Assembly (NCBI GenBank): GCA_903830015.1
Contig: CAIKSH010000072.1
Coordinates: 1-21,787 of the forward strand
Source of the DNA: an uncultured Solirubrobacterales bacterium
GTDB taxonomy: Bacteria > Actinomycetota > Thermoleophilia > Solirubrobacterales > Solirubrobacteraceae
Direction: 5' to 3'
DNA length: 21,787 bases
Shown here: in pieces, positions 1 to 6,474 of the stretch
How the letters are laid out: each line of letters starts with the position of its first letter
How positions within the stretch are numbered: position 1 is the first letter of the stretch
Program-made: the position numbers and the translations under genes
The notes under the pieces: model-generated
Told to the model about the DNA's origin: nothing
Databases searched by the model: none
Seen by the model: the letters and a program-made list of their open reading frames with translations, nothing else

Positions 1-137
1 ATCACGTTCTCGGCGAAGCCGTGGGCCCAGTCGCGGACCTCCTTCTGCTCGTCGGAGAGGGCGAGGTTGAAGGGCACCTCGTCGGCGGAGGCCGTTTCGT
101 CGAGTTCGGTTTCGGGAAGCTGCTCGGTGTCGGTCAT
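1..137 (-). CDS. Acyl-CoA dehydrogenase, N-terminal fragment (cut by left window edge)
   Basis: Forty-five codons read leftward from an ATG at 137 and run off the window. After an acidic, Glu/Asp/Thr-rich lead of about 20 residues comes PFNLALSDEQKEVRDWAHGF, which matches the start of acyl-CoA dehydrogenases: a helix with the L-S-x-E-Q-x-x-x-R-x-x-x-R/W pattern preceding the FAD-binding domain. The family oxidises acyl-CoA thioesters to trans-2-enoyl-CoA using FAD. No catalytic residue is within view, so chain-length preference and activity cannot be judged. The start is supported by a TAAGCT hexamer six bases upstream and by the absence of a better start; the mRNA would be leaderless. An inverted repeat overlaps this promoter, so repression is likely. 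A related flavoprotein family is possible but less likely. Confidence 0.75.
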   Translation of the reverse strand, partial: MTDTEQLPETELDETASADEVPFNLALSDEQKEVRDWAHGFAENV

Positions 138-143
138 GCCGAC

Positions 144-149
144 AGCTTA
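144..149 (-). promoter_or_regulatory. -10-like element of the acyl-CoA dehydrogenase gene
   Basis: Read on the minus strand this is TAAGCT, followed by six bases (GTCGGC) and then the ATG at 137. The transcript would begin at or next to the start codon. No clear -35 hexamer was seen. Two bases are shared with the adjacent inverted repeat. Confidence 0.45.
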
Positions 150-169
150 ACTGACCGCGTGGTCAGTTA
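148..169. promoter_or_regulatory. Palindromic operator candidate on the acyl-CoA dehydrogenase promoter
   Basis: Perfect inverted repeat: left arm TAACTGACC (148-156), spacer GCGT (157-160), right arm GGTCAGTTA (161-169). It overlaps the -10-like hexamer of the acyl-CoA dehydrogenase gene, and its right arm contains the stop codon of the small gene behind it. Size, symmetry and position fit an operator for a dimeric TetR-type repressor, the usual regulators of fatty-acid degradation genes in actinobacteria. A bound protein would block RNA polymerase. The binding protein is not identified; the TetR gene at 8969 is one candidate but has no demonstrated link. A terminator is unlikely because no T-tract follows on either strand. 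Confidence 0.6.
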
Positions 170-499
170 TTCGACGGCCGGTTCTTCGCCTGAGTCAGGG
201 CCCGCGCTTGAGGAGCGGCCGTGGTCGACCCACCGGTAGTCGGTGTGGTCGGCCAGCTCGCTGACCGCAAAGGTGGAGAAGGCCAGCAGCTCGGCGCGGC
301 TGAGCTCGGCCATGACGTCCCACACGGCCCCGGTGCCCTCGCGGTCCGAAAGGCCGCAGAGCGCGTCGAGCGCCGTGGCGGCCCGGGAGAGGGCCCGGTC
401 GCGTTCGTGATCGGGACTCTCGGCGCGCAGGCTCTCGAGCGCGGCGGTGCGAATCATCGCCTCGATATCGGCCGGCTCCATGAAAATGCGTTCGTCCAC
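167..499 (-). CDS. Small unknown protein (about 110 aa)
   Basis: The frame encodes about 110 residues from a GTG at 499, or 104 from an ATG at 481. I prefer the GTG because TACCCT lies seven bases upstream on the minus strand, the leaderless pattern seen elsewhere in this window; neither start has a Shine-Dalgarno sequence. The body looks all-helical and soluble: a segment near residues 7-60 rich in Ala, Arg and Glu, then AVWDVMAELSRAELLAFSTF, ending in a polar Ser/Gly/Glu tail. I recognise no domain, signal peptide or membrane span. It is divergent from the RpiR-type gene and in line with the acyl-CoA dehydrogenase gene, whose operator overlaps its stop codon. The opposite strand is also open here, so coding status is probable rather than certain. 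Confidence 0.55.
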   Translation of the reverse strand: MDERIFMEPADIEAMIRTAALESLRAESPDHERDRALSRAATALDALCGLSDREGTGAVWDVMAELSRAELLAFSTFAVSELADHTDYRWVDHGRSSSAGPDSGEEPAVE

Positions 500-506
500 G
501 CAAATC

Positions 507-512
507 AGGGTA
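507..512 (-). promoter_or_regulatory. -10-like element of the small unknown gene
   Basis: TACCCT on the minus strand, seven bases before the GTG at 499. It supports that start and a leaderless transcript. It lies in the short divergent spacer shared with the RpiR-type gene at 558. Confidence 0.4.
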
Positions 513-557
513 TTGGCGGCAGGAAACGGGGGATACGGCGTCGAATCAGTTGCGGCT

Positions 558-1439
558 ATGAGCAGAACCGCCGCCACCTCCAGCAAGCAGCGCCGCGAGG
601 CGCCGGGACACCAGGCCCTTTCGGCCTACATCGAGGCCCGCTTCGATGAGTTCTCCCGCTCCCAGAAAGACGTGGCGCAGTACATCGTCGACCACCTCGA
701 CGAGGTTGCCTTCCAGACCGCCGAGGAGCTCGCGCGCCGCGCCAATACCTCGAGCTCCACGGTTGTCCGCTTCTCGCAGGCGCTGGGCTTCGAGGGCTTT
801 CCCGAGCTCCAGGCTTCGGCCCGCGAGGAGTACCGCCGGCGCGTGGCCAGTGGTGAAGAGGGCGGGGGCTCCTCGTCCGAGCCGCTCTTCGCCCTCGACC
901 AGAACGAGTTTGAGACGGCGATCGTCGCCGATCACCTGAACGTCGAGGAGACCGCCCGCAAGGTCTCGCGGCGCGACGTGGAGGCGGCCATCGACGCCAT
1001 CGCCGAGTCCCCGCGCGTCCTCGTCGTCGGAACCGACCAGATGGCCTTCTTTGCCAGCTACCTGCGACACCTCCTGATGCTCCTGGACATCGAGGCCGAG
1101 ACGGTGGCCAGCCCCTCCCAGGAAGCGCTCGGGCGGCTCTCGCGGATCGACGAGGGCTCGCTGGTGATCGGGCTGGGCGCCGGGCGCCCCCACCCGCTGG
1201 TCATCCGGGCGATGAAGCTCGCCCGCCACCGCAAGGGCGGGACGATCGCCATCACCGACGCCACGCTCTCCGAGGTGGCCAAGCTCGCCCAGGTCCAGCT
1301 CTACTACTCGTCGAACTCGCCGGCCTACGTCCGCTCCCACACCGCGCTGCTGTCGCTGATCCAGGCCCTGGCCTACGGCGTCTACAGCCGCGATACCGAG
1401 CGTTACGCCGACCGGATCAAGGCCTTCCGCCTCAAGTAG
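558..1439 (+). CDS. RpiR/MurR-family transcriptional regulator (HTH + SIS)
   Basis: A 293-residue protein, normal length for the family. Residues about 20-95 form the RpiR-type N-terminal domain: [19 protein letters not shown], then the recognition region [20 protein letters not shown] and [10 protein letters not shown]. Residues about 135-265 are a SIS domain, normally a sugar-phosphate sensor. The phosphate-binding loops look altered: VVGTDQMA (G158) in place of the usual G-x-G-x-S, and [10 protein letters not shown] (from I204) in place of S-x-S-G. The ligand may therefore differ from a classical sugar phosphate. I start at 558 because the family match begins just after it; an in-frame ATG at 447 would overlap the divergent gene and add atypical sequence. 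The gene stands 58 bases before pdxS on the same strand, so it may regulate PLP synthesis or nearby sugar genes; that is inference. Confidence 0.85.
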   Translation: MSRTAATSSKQRREAPGHQALSAYIEARFDEFSRSQKDVAQYIVDHLDEVAFQTAEELARRANTSSSTVVRFSQALGFEGFPELQASAREEYRRRVASGEEGGGSSSEPLFALDQNEFETAIVADHLNVEETARKVSRRDVEAAIDAIAESPRVLVVGTDQMAFFASYLRHLLMLLDIEAETVASPSQEALGRLSRIDEGSLVIGLGAGRPHPLVIRAMKLARHRKGGTIAITDATLSEVAKLAQVQLYYSSNSPAYVRSHTALLSLIQALAYGVYSRDTERYADRIKAFRLK

Positions 1440-1484
1440 GCGCGCAGCCTTTCTCCCGGATGGTCCGCCTTTGCGCGCGGGCCG

Positions 1485-1490
1485 TAGAAT
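1485..1490 (+). promoter_or_regulatory. -10-like element of pdxS
   Basis: TAGAAT, a near-ideal -10 hexamer, followed by seven bases and the pdxS ATG at 1498. Transcription would start at about the A of the ATG, giving a leaderless mRNA. There is no Shine-Dalgarno sequence in the gap and no recognisable -35 hexamer at 16-19 bases. Confidence 0.55.
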
Positions 1491-1497
1491 CAGCGCC

Positions 1498-2382
1498 ATG
1501 CGTGACGAAGCAACCTTCCGGGTAAAGGCCGGCCTGGCCGAGATGCTTAAGGGCGGCGTGATCATGGACGTCGTCGACGCCGAGCAGGCCCGCATCGCCG
1601 AGGCCGCAGGAGCCTGCGCGGTCATGGCGCTCGAACGCGTGCCGTCGGACATCCGCCGCGACGGCGGAGTGGCCCGCATGAGCGACCCGGAGATGATCCG
1701 CGGCATCCAGGAAGCGGTGACCATTCCGGTGATGGCCAAGGCCCGGATCGGGCACTTCGCCGAGGCCCAGGTTCTCGAGGCGCTCGAGGTCGACTACATC
1801 GACGAGTCCGAGGTCCTGACGCCGGCCGACGAGGCCAACCACATCGACAAGTGGCCGTACAAGGTGCCGTTCGTCTGTGGCGCAACCAACCTCGGCGAGG
1901 CGCTCCGACGGATCTCCGAAGGCGCGGCGATGATCCGCTCCAAGGGGGAGGCCGGCACCGGCGACATCGTCGAGGCGGTGCGGCACCTGAGGACGATCAA
2001 CGGGGAGATCAAGCGGCTCTCGACCCTCGACGACGCCGAGCTGGCCACCGCCGCCAAGGAGCACCGGGCTCCCTTCGAGCTCGTCCAGGCCGTGGCCCGC
2101 GAGGGGCGCCTGCCGGTCGTCCTGTTCTGCGCGGGCGGGATCGCCACTCCGGCCGACGCTTCGCTGGTGATGCAGCTGGGCGCCGAGGGGGTCTTCGTCG
2201 GTTCCGGGATCTTCAAGAGCGAGGATCCCGAGCGCCGCGGAGCCGCGATCGTTGAAGCCACAACCCACTACGCCGATCCGGAGCGTGTGCTCAGCGCTTC
2301 CGACGGCCTTGGCCAGGCGATGGATTCGCTGGAGGCCAGCAAGCTGGCCGAGGGCGAAGTGCTTAGCGCCCGGGGCTGGTGA
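1498..2382 (+). CDS. pdxS: Pyridoxal 5'-phosphate synthase, lyase subunit PdxS
   Basis: A 294-residue protein, exactly the usual length of this (beta/alpha)8-barrel family. PdxS condenses ribose-5-phosphate and glyceraldehyde-3-phosphate with ammonia supplied by PdxT to give PLP in the cytoplasm. Catalytic residues fall at canonical positions: D24 (GGVIMDVVD), K81 in [11 protein letters not shown], which forms the sugar imine, and K149 in [13 protein letters not shown]. The phosphate-binding loop [11 protein letters not shown] and GSGIFKS near the C terminus are intact. The ATG at 1498 is chosen over an in-frame start at 1471 because it gives family numbering and has TAGAAT seven bases upstream. 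pdxT follows with a four-base overlap, so the two subunits are co-expressed. The presence of PdxS/PdxT indicates the DXP-independent vitamin B6 route. Confidence 0.97.
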   Translation: MRDEATFRVKAGLAEMLKGGVIMDVVDAEQARIAEAAGACAVMALERVPSDIRRDGGVARMSDPEMIRGIQEAVTIPVMAKARIGHFAEAQVLEALEVDYIDESEVLTPADEANHIDKWPYKVPFVCGATNLGEALRRISEGAAMIRSKGEAGTGDIVEAVRHLRTINGEIKRLSTLDDAELATAAKEHRAPFELVQAVAREGRLPVVLFCAGGIATPADASLVMQLGAEGVFVGSGIFKSEDPERRGAAIVEATTHYADPERVLSASDGLGQAMDSLEASKLAEGEVLSARGW

Positions 2383-2975
2383 GCGGCGGGCCGGTTGGGC
2401 CCGGCGTCAGGGCAGGCGTCCTGGCCCTCCAGGGCGACTTCGAAGCCCACGCCACGGTCCTGGCCTCGGTCGGCGCCGAACCGTCCGAGGTCCGCGTCCC
2501 GGCCGACCTGCTGGGGATCGACGCGCTGGTCGTTCCCGGGGGCGAGTCGACAACGATGATGCTCGGGGTCGAACGGGAAGGGCTCGCCGGACCGATGCGC
2601 GACTTTCACGCCAGCGGCAGGCCGATCTTCGGAACCTGCGCCGGAATGATCATCCTCGACCGTGAACACCTTGGTCTGCTGGACGTCGTCACGCGCCGCA
2701 ATGCGTTCGGCCGCCAGGTCCACAGCTTCGAGTCCGACGTCGACATGGGCCTCGAGGGCGGCCCCCTGCGGGCCGTCTTCATCCGCGCTCCGTGGGTCGA
2801 GGAGGCCGGGCCCGGCGTGGAGGTGCTCGCCGAAGTGGACGGCCATCCGGTCGCCGTCCGGGAGGGTTCGATCACCGCGATCGCCTTCCACCCGGAGCTC
2901 GAGGGCGATGATCGTCTGCACCGGGACTTCGTTGAAGAGGCCGCGCGGGCGAAAGCCGGGGCGAGCGGCCGCTGA
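2379..2975 (+). CDS. pdxT: Pyridoxal 5'-phosphate synthase, glutaminase subunit PdxT
   Basis: A 198-residue class I (triad) glutamine amidotransferase. It hydrolyses glutamine and channels ammonia to PdxS in the PLP synthase complex. Visible motifs are [12 protein letters not shown] at the N terminus, the GGES loop at 54-57, nucleophile C87 in FGTCAGMI, the [12 protein letters not shown] segment, and H171/E173 in FHPEL, which complete the triad. The GTG start at 2379 overlaps the pdxS stop as GTGA, giving translational coupling; the first ten residues are a short extension before the family core. The length is normal and no key residue is missing. Confidence 0.96.
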   Translation: MSGGPVGPGVRAGVLALQGDFEAHATVLASVGAEPSEVRVPADLLGIDALVVPGGESTTMMLGVEREGLAGPMRDFHASGRPIFGTCAGMIILDREHLGLLDVVTRRNAFGRQVHSFESDVDMGLEGGPLRAVFIRAPWVEEAGPGVEVLAEVDGHPVAVREGSITAIAFHPELEGDDRLHRDFVEEAARAKAGASGR

Positions 2976-2989
2976 GCCCCCCGGTCCTG

Positions 2990-3994
2990 GTGAACGGGCG
3001 GGCAGCCGCCCGCGCCTCGATGGGTGGAGTCGAGCGGTGGGCCCGCGAACTGGCCCTGCGGCTCCCGGCCATCGCTCCGGGGCGTTACGCCGTCGAGCAG
3101 GTTCCCGGATGGCTGTCCGGCGCTGCGGGGCAGGCCTGGGAGCAGGCGGTGCTTCCCGTCGCGGCGCGTCGCCGGGGGGCGCGGCTGATCCTCAACCCGG
3201 CCAACCTGGCGCCGGTGGCCTTCAGCGGCAATGTCGTCGTCATCCACGATGCCGCGGCGCTCCGGGAGCCCGGCTGGTACTCGCCGGCCTACGCCCGCTG
3301 GCAGCGGACGGTCATGCCGCTCGTGGCCCGGCGGGCCCGCGCGATCGTCGTGCCCAGCGACTTCTCCCGCGACGAGGTCGTCGAGCTGCTCGGGGCCCGG
3401 CCCGAGGCGATCACGGTGATTCCGGGTGGGGTCGACGACCGCTTCGGTCCCGGGGTCGACCCCGAGCCGGCGCTGGCTGCGCTCGGGCTCGCGGCGCCCT
3501 ACGTCCTGACCGTCGCCGGGCGAACCCCGCGCAAGAACCTTGCTGCCCTGGAGAAAGCCGCCATGGCGCTTCGCCAGGAGGGCATGGAGCTCGTCCTGGC
3601 CGGGGTCTCCCGCCGCGAGTTCGCCGAGGAGGCGACCGCCGGCCCGGTCCGTGCCCTGGGTCACGTGCCCGACGCCCTGCTGCCGGGGCTCTACGCAGGC
3701 GCCAGGGCCTTCGTCCTCCCCTCGCTTCACGAGGGCTTCGGCCTGACGGCGCTGGAGGCGATGAAGACCGGCCTCCCGGTCGTCGCCGGAGACGGGGGAG
3801 CGCTCCCCGAGCTCTGCGGCGACGCGGCGAGCTACGTCGACCCGCGCGACCCCGAAGCGATCTGCGCGGCAGTGCTGGCGGCGGCCGGGCAGGCCAAGCC
3901 GGATGCGGCCGGGTTGGAGCGGGCGGCCCTCTTCAGCTGGGAGCGGACCGCCGGCGAGGTTGACCGGCTGGTCGGCTCGCTCCTGGGCGACTAG
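2990..3994 (+). CDS. GT4-family glycosyltransferase
   Basis: A protein of about 334 residues with a GT-B fold. The N-terminal half carries ARASMGGVERWARELA (acceptor side) and VVIHDAAALREPGWY. The C-terminal half carries AGRTPRKNLAALEKA (donor phosphate-binding Arg/Lys), then HEGFGLTALEAM with the E-x7-E pair at E248 and E256, and GLPVVAGDGGALPEL. This is the GT4 signature of retaining transferases that move a sugar from a nucleotide donor to a lipid, sugar or polysaccharide acceptor at the inner membrane face. No membrane segment is seen. Donor and acceptor cannot be read from sequence; a mannosyl- or glucosyltransferase of envelope glycan synthesis is plausible. The GTG at 2990, 14 bases after pdxT, is the first conventional start, but homology (PVLVNGR) may begin a few codons earlier at a CTG. 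It converges with the hydrolase gene, and their stop codons share CTAG. Confidence 0.88.
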   Translation: MNGRAAARASMGGVERWARELALRLPAIAPGRYAVEQVPGWLSGAAGQAWEQAVLPVAARRRGARLILNPANLAPVAFSGNVVVIHDAAALREPGWYSPAYARWQRTVMPLVARRARAIVVPSDFSRDEVVELLGARPEAITVIPGGVDDRFGPGVDPEPALAALGLAAPYVLTVAGRTPRKNLAALEKAAMALRQEGMELVLAGVSRREFAEEATAGPVRALGHVPDALLPGLYAGARAFVLPSLHEGFGLTALEAMKTGLPVVAGDGGALPELCGDAASYVDPRDPEAICAAVLAAAGQAKPDAAGLERAALFSWERTAGEVDRLVGSLLGD

Positions 3995-5031
3995 GCGCAG
4001 GCAAAGCGGACTACGCCGTCGTCCTCTTCAGTGATGACGGCACCTTCGGCGATCAGCAGGTCGAGGTGCCCCAGCACCTCGGAGAGCGTGAGGTAGGCCT
4101 GGGTCACGGCGACGTTGCCCCACATGCGCTCGGCTATCCCGTGCGCGGTGGCCGGTCCTTCCTCGAGCAGTCCACGGATCTTCCCTGCCCGGCGCTCGTG
4201 GAGCGCCCGGCGCTCGGCAATGAGCGCGCGGTAGTCGCGGAAGGCAGGCCCGTGGCCACCGAGGACGAGCTCGATCCCCTCCATCGCTTCGGTCTGCGCC
4301 AGTGAATCGAGGTAGATCTCGAGCTGGTGGGGCCGTTCGAGCGCCTCGTCGGGCGCGCTGCCGGGCAGTCCCCATTCGAGCCGGCGAGCGATCAGCGGGT
4401 TTGAGGAGACGTCGGCCAGGAGATGGTCGCCTCCGAGGAGGATGCCGGCGTCGCGGTCCAGGAAGACGGTGTCCGACGGCGAGTGGCCGGGTCGGACGAA
4501 AACCTCGAGCGTGCGCCCGGCAAACTCGAGGGAGGACTCGCCTGCGAGGAGCCGGTCTACCTGCACCGGCGCTCCCCAGCCCCGGAAGGATGAGGAGACG
4601 GCCTGGAGCGCCAGGCGCACGTCGTCGGGTATCCCGTGCCTGGCCATCACCCGCTCGGCGAAAGCGTCGTCGGCCGCCATCCACTCCGTATAGGAGCCGA
4701 GGCACTCCGCCAGACCCTCGATCGCCACGACCTCGGCGCCCGAGCGGCGCGCCAGGACCCCCGCGAGGCCTATGTGATCCATGTGCTGGTGGGTGAGCAC
4801 GATCCGGCCGATGTCATCGACGCGGCGACCGAGCGCGGCCAGGCCGTCGACCAGCGCTTCCGCCGAGAGCCCGGAGTTCGGGCCGGTGTCTACGAGCGTC
4901 AGCGGATCGTCGTCGATCAGGTAGAGGTTGACCGGCCCAACCAGGAACGGGGTGGGAACCGGCAGGCAGAAGATCCCTGCTCCCTCGGCCTGCCGTGCCT
5001 CGGGAGAGCCCGGCTCCCAGCGGCCGCTCAT
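3991..5031 (-). CDS. Metallo-beta-lactamase-fold hydrolase with C-terminal winged helix (LACTB2-like)
   Basis: A 346-residue soluble protein. The metallo-beta-lactamase core spans about residues 20-265 and keeps the full set of metal ligands: H81-x-H83-x-D85-H86 (THQHMDH), H183 (RPGHSPSD), D202 (LLGGDH) and H260 (LGGHGPAF), so a binuclear zinc hydrolase is expected. Residues about 275-346 (HERRAGKIRGLL through VTQAYLTLSEVLGHL) form the winged-helix tail typical of LACTB2-like proteins. Members include thioesterases, glyoxalase II-like enzymes and an endoribonuclease, so the substrate is unknown. The ATG at 5031 overlaps the TGA of the upstream mutase gene as ATGA, so the two are translated together. 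An open reading frame continues beyond this start across the mutase gene in another frame but is a shadow. Confidence 0.87.
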   Translation of the reverse strand: MSGRWEPGSPEARQAEGAGIFCLPVPTPFLVGPVNLYLIDDDPLTLVDTGPNSGLSAEALVDGLAALGRRVDDIGRIVLTHQHMDHIGLAGVLARRSGAEVVAIEGLAECLGSYTEWMAADDAFAERVMARHGIPDDVRLALQAVSSSFRGWGAPVQVDRLLAGESSLEFAGRTLEVFVRPGHSPSDTVFLDRDAGILLGGDHLLADVSSNPLIARRLEWGLPGSAPDEALERPHQLEIYLDSLAQTEAMEGIELVLGGHGPAFRDYRALIAERRALHERRAGKIRGLLEEGPATAHGIAERMWGNVAVTQAYLTLSEVLGHLDLLIAEGAVITEEDDGVVRFACA

Positions 5032-6401
5032 CCGCGGATGAGGGCGAGGACCTCGTCGCGCCGGGTCTCCATGTCCTCCTCGGAGACCAGCGACTCGAGG
5101 CAGAGCCGCAGCAGCGGCTCGGTGTTGGAGGCCCGCACGTTGAAGTGCCAGTCGTCGAAGTCGACGCTCACCCCGTCGAGGCGGGTGATCTCCGCGCCCT
5201 GGGCCTCGTAGGTGGCCGCGATCTCCTCCATCTTCGCCTCGGCGTCGTCGACCTCGGAGTTGATCTCGCCGCTGATGAAGTAGGTGGACCGCAGCCCCTC
5301 GAGCATCTCGCTCAGCTTGCGTCCGGACTTGGAGATCTGCTCCAGCATCAGCAGGGCCGGCACGGTGCCCGAGTCGGCGCAGTAGAAGTCCCGGAAGTAG
5401 TAGTGGCCGGAGACCTCGCCCCCGAAGATCGCGTCCTCCTCGCGCATCCGGGTCTTGAAGAAGGCATGGCCGACGCGATTGGGCAGGGACCGACCGCCCA
5501 GGCGCTCGACGGTGTCCCGCACCGCGCGCGATGCGCGCACGTCGTACAGGACCATCGAGCCGGGCTCCTTCTCGAGCAGGTTCTCGGCGAGCAGCGTGGT
5601 CAGGAAGTCGCCGTCGACGAACCGGCCGGTGTCGTCGATGAAGAAGCAGCGGTCGGCGTCGCCGTCCCAGGCAATTCCCAGGTCGGCCCCGGTTTCCAGG
5701 ACGCGGTCGATGATGAACTGCCGGTTCTCGGGGAGCAGGGGGTTTGGCTCGTGGTCGGGGAAGTTGCCGTCGGGAACGAAGTAGTTCTCGTCGAGGTCCA
5801 GCCCCAGGTACCGCAGGATCGGCCCGACCATGGGCCCGGCCATGCCGTTGCCGCCGTCGACGACGACCTTGAGCGGCTTGACCGCATCCGGATCGATGAA
5901 TTCGAGCGCCGCCGCACCGAACGGGTTGTAGATCTTCTTGGTCTCCGACGTTCCGCCGCCGGGGGCCGGGCCGAGCCCGGCGTCGATCATCCGCCGGATC
6001 TCCTGGATGCCGCTGTCGCCCGACAGCGCGATCGCTCCCGCCTTCACCAGTTTGGCCCCGGTGTAGGCCTTGGGATTGTGCGAGGCGGTGCACATCAGCC
6101 CGCCGTCGAGCTCCCGGCTGCCGACGAGCCAGTAGAGCATCTCGGTTCCCACCTGCCCGACGTCGATCACGTGGGCGCCCTCGGACATGATTCCCTGCCG
6201 GTAGCGCTCGGCCAGGTCGGCGGCGGGCAGGCGCATGTCGTGTCCGAGGCCGATTCCCAGGTCGGCGGTGTCCTTGCCGGAGAGCTGGCCGATCACCTGC
6301 GTGAACGCCCGTCCGATCTCTTCGGCCAGGTCTCCGTCGATCTCGTCGCCGTAGATGCCGCGGATGTCGTAGGCCTTGAAGATCCCGGGGGGCGCGCTCA
6401 T
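5028..6401 (-). CDS. Phosphomannomutase/phosphoglucomutase (alpha-D-phosphohexomutase family)
   Basis: A 457-residue enzyme of the four-domain phosphohexomutase family. It interconverts hexose-6-phosphate and hexose-1-phosphate (mannose and/or glucose) through a phosphoserine intermediate in the cytoplasm. Visible: FKAYDIRGIYGDEI at the N terminus, catalytic S107 in CTASHNP, the magnesium loop D246-G-D248-A-D250-R, the sugar-specificity loop GGEVSGHYYF, and the C-terminal phosphate site RASNTEPLLRL. The GEVSGH loop is the form found in PMM/PGM enzymes that accept both sugars; that is family knowledge, not proof of specificity. The ATG at 6401 follows TAGGCT by eight bases. It diverges from the cytidylyltransferase-like gene across 73 bases, so it may supply glucose-1-phosphate to that enzyme. 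Confidence 0.94.
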   Translation of the reverse strand: MSAPPGIFKAYDIRGIYGDEIDGDLAEEIGRAFTQVIGQLSGKDTADLGIGLGHDMRLPAADLAERYRQGIMSEGAHVIDVGQVGTEMLYWLVGSRELDGGLMCTASHNPKAYTGAKLVKAGAIALSGDSGIQEIRRMIDAGLGPAPGGGTSETKKIYNPFGAAALEFIDPDAVKPLKVVVDGGNGMAGPMVGPILRYLGLDLDENYFVPDGNFPDHEPNPLLPENRQFIIDRVLETGADLGIAWDGDADRCFFIDDTGRFVDGDFLTTLLAENLLEKEPGSMVLYDVRASRAVRDTVERLGGRSLPNRVGHAFFKTRMREEDAIFGGEVSGHYYFRDFYCADSGTVPALLMLEQISKSGRKLSEMLEGLRSTYFISGEINSEVDDAEAKMEEIAATYEAQGAEITRLDGVSVDFDDWHFNVRASNTEPLLRLCLESLVSEEDMETRRDEVLALIRG

Positions 6402-6409
6402 GGGCGCCC

Positions 6410-6415
6410 AGCCTA
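6410..6415 (-). promoter_or_regulatory. -10-like element of the phosphohexomutase gene
   Basis: TAGGCT on the minus strand, then GGGCGCCC (eight bases) and the ATG at 6401. The 11-base string TAGGCTGGGCG recurs in front of secDF at 12300. No Shine-Dalgarno sequence is present, consistent with a leaderless or nearly leaderless message. Confidence 0.5.
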
Positions 6416-6474
6416 GCCAGAAGCGCAGGGCGCCAGCCGACGCTCCAGGCCGTCTCCTGCGAGCATCAGCGGCG

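Noticed and set aside
447..557. A longer RpiR-type protein starting at 447
   Set aside because: It would cover the divergent small gene and its promoter, and the added residues do not resemble the family.
1471..1497. An earlier in-frame start for pdxS
   Set aside because: It would shift the catalytic lysines off the family numbering and place the TAGAAT hexamer inside the gene.
2975..2990. A non-standard CTG start for the GT4 glycosyltransferase at 2972
   Set aside because: Homology may begin a few residues before the GTG, but CTG starts are rare and there is no ribosome site to support it; kept only as a note.
5032..6093. Upstream continuation of the hydrolase reading frame as a 700-residue protein
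   Set aside because: The part beyond 5031 lies out of frame over the mutase and is Arg/Pro-rich. The hydrolase core begins just after the ATGA overlap.
4995..6416. A 473-codon plus-strand frame opposite the phosphohexomutase
   Set aside because: It is antisense to a gene with every expected mutase motif; its Val/Gly/Asp/Glu-rich repetitive content is typical of antisense frames in GC-rich DNA.
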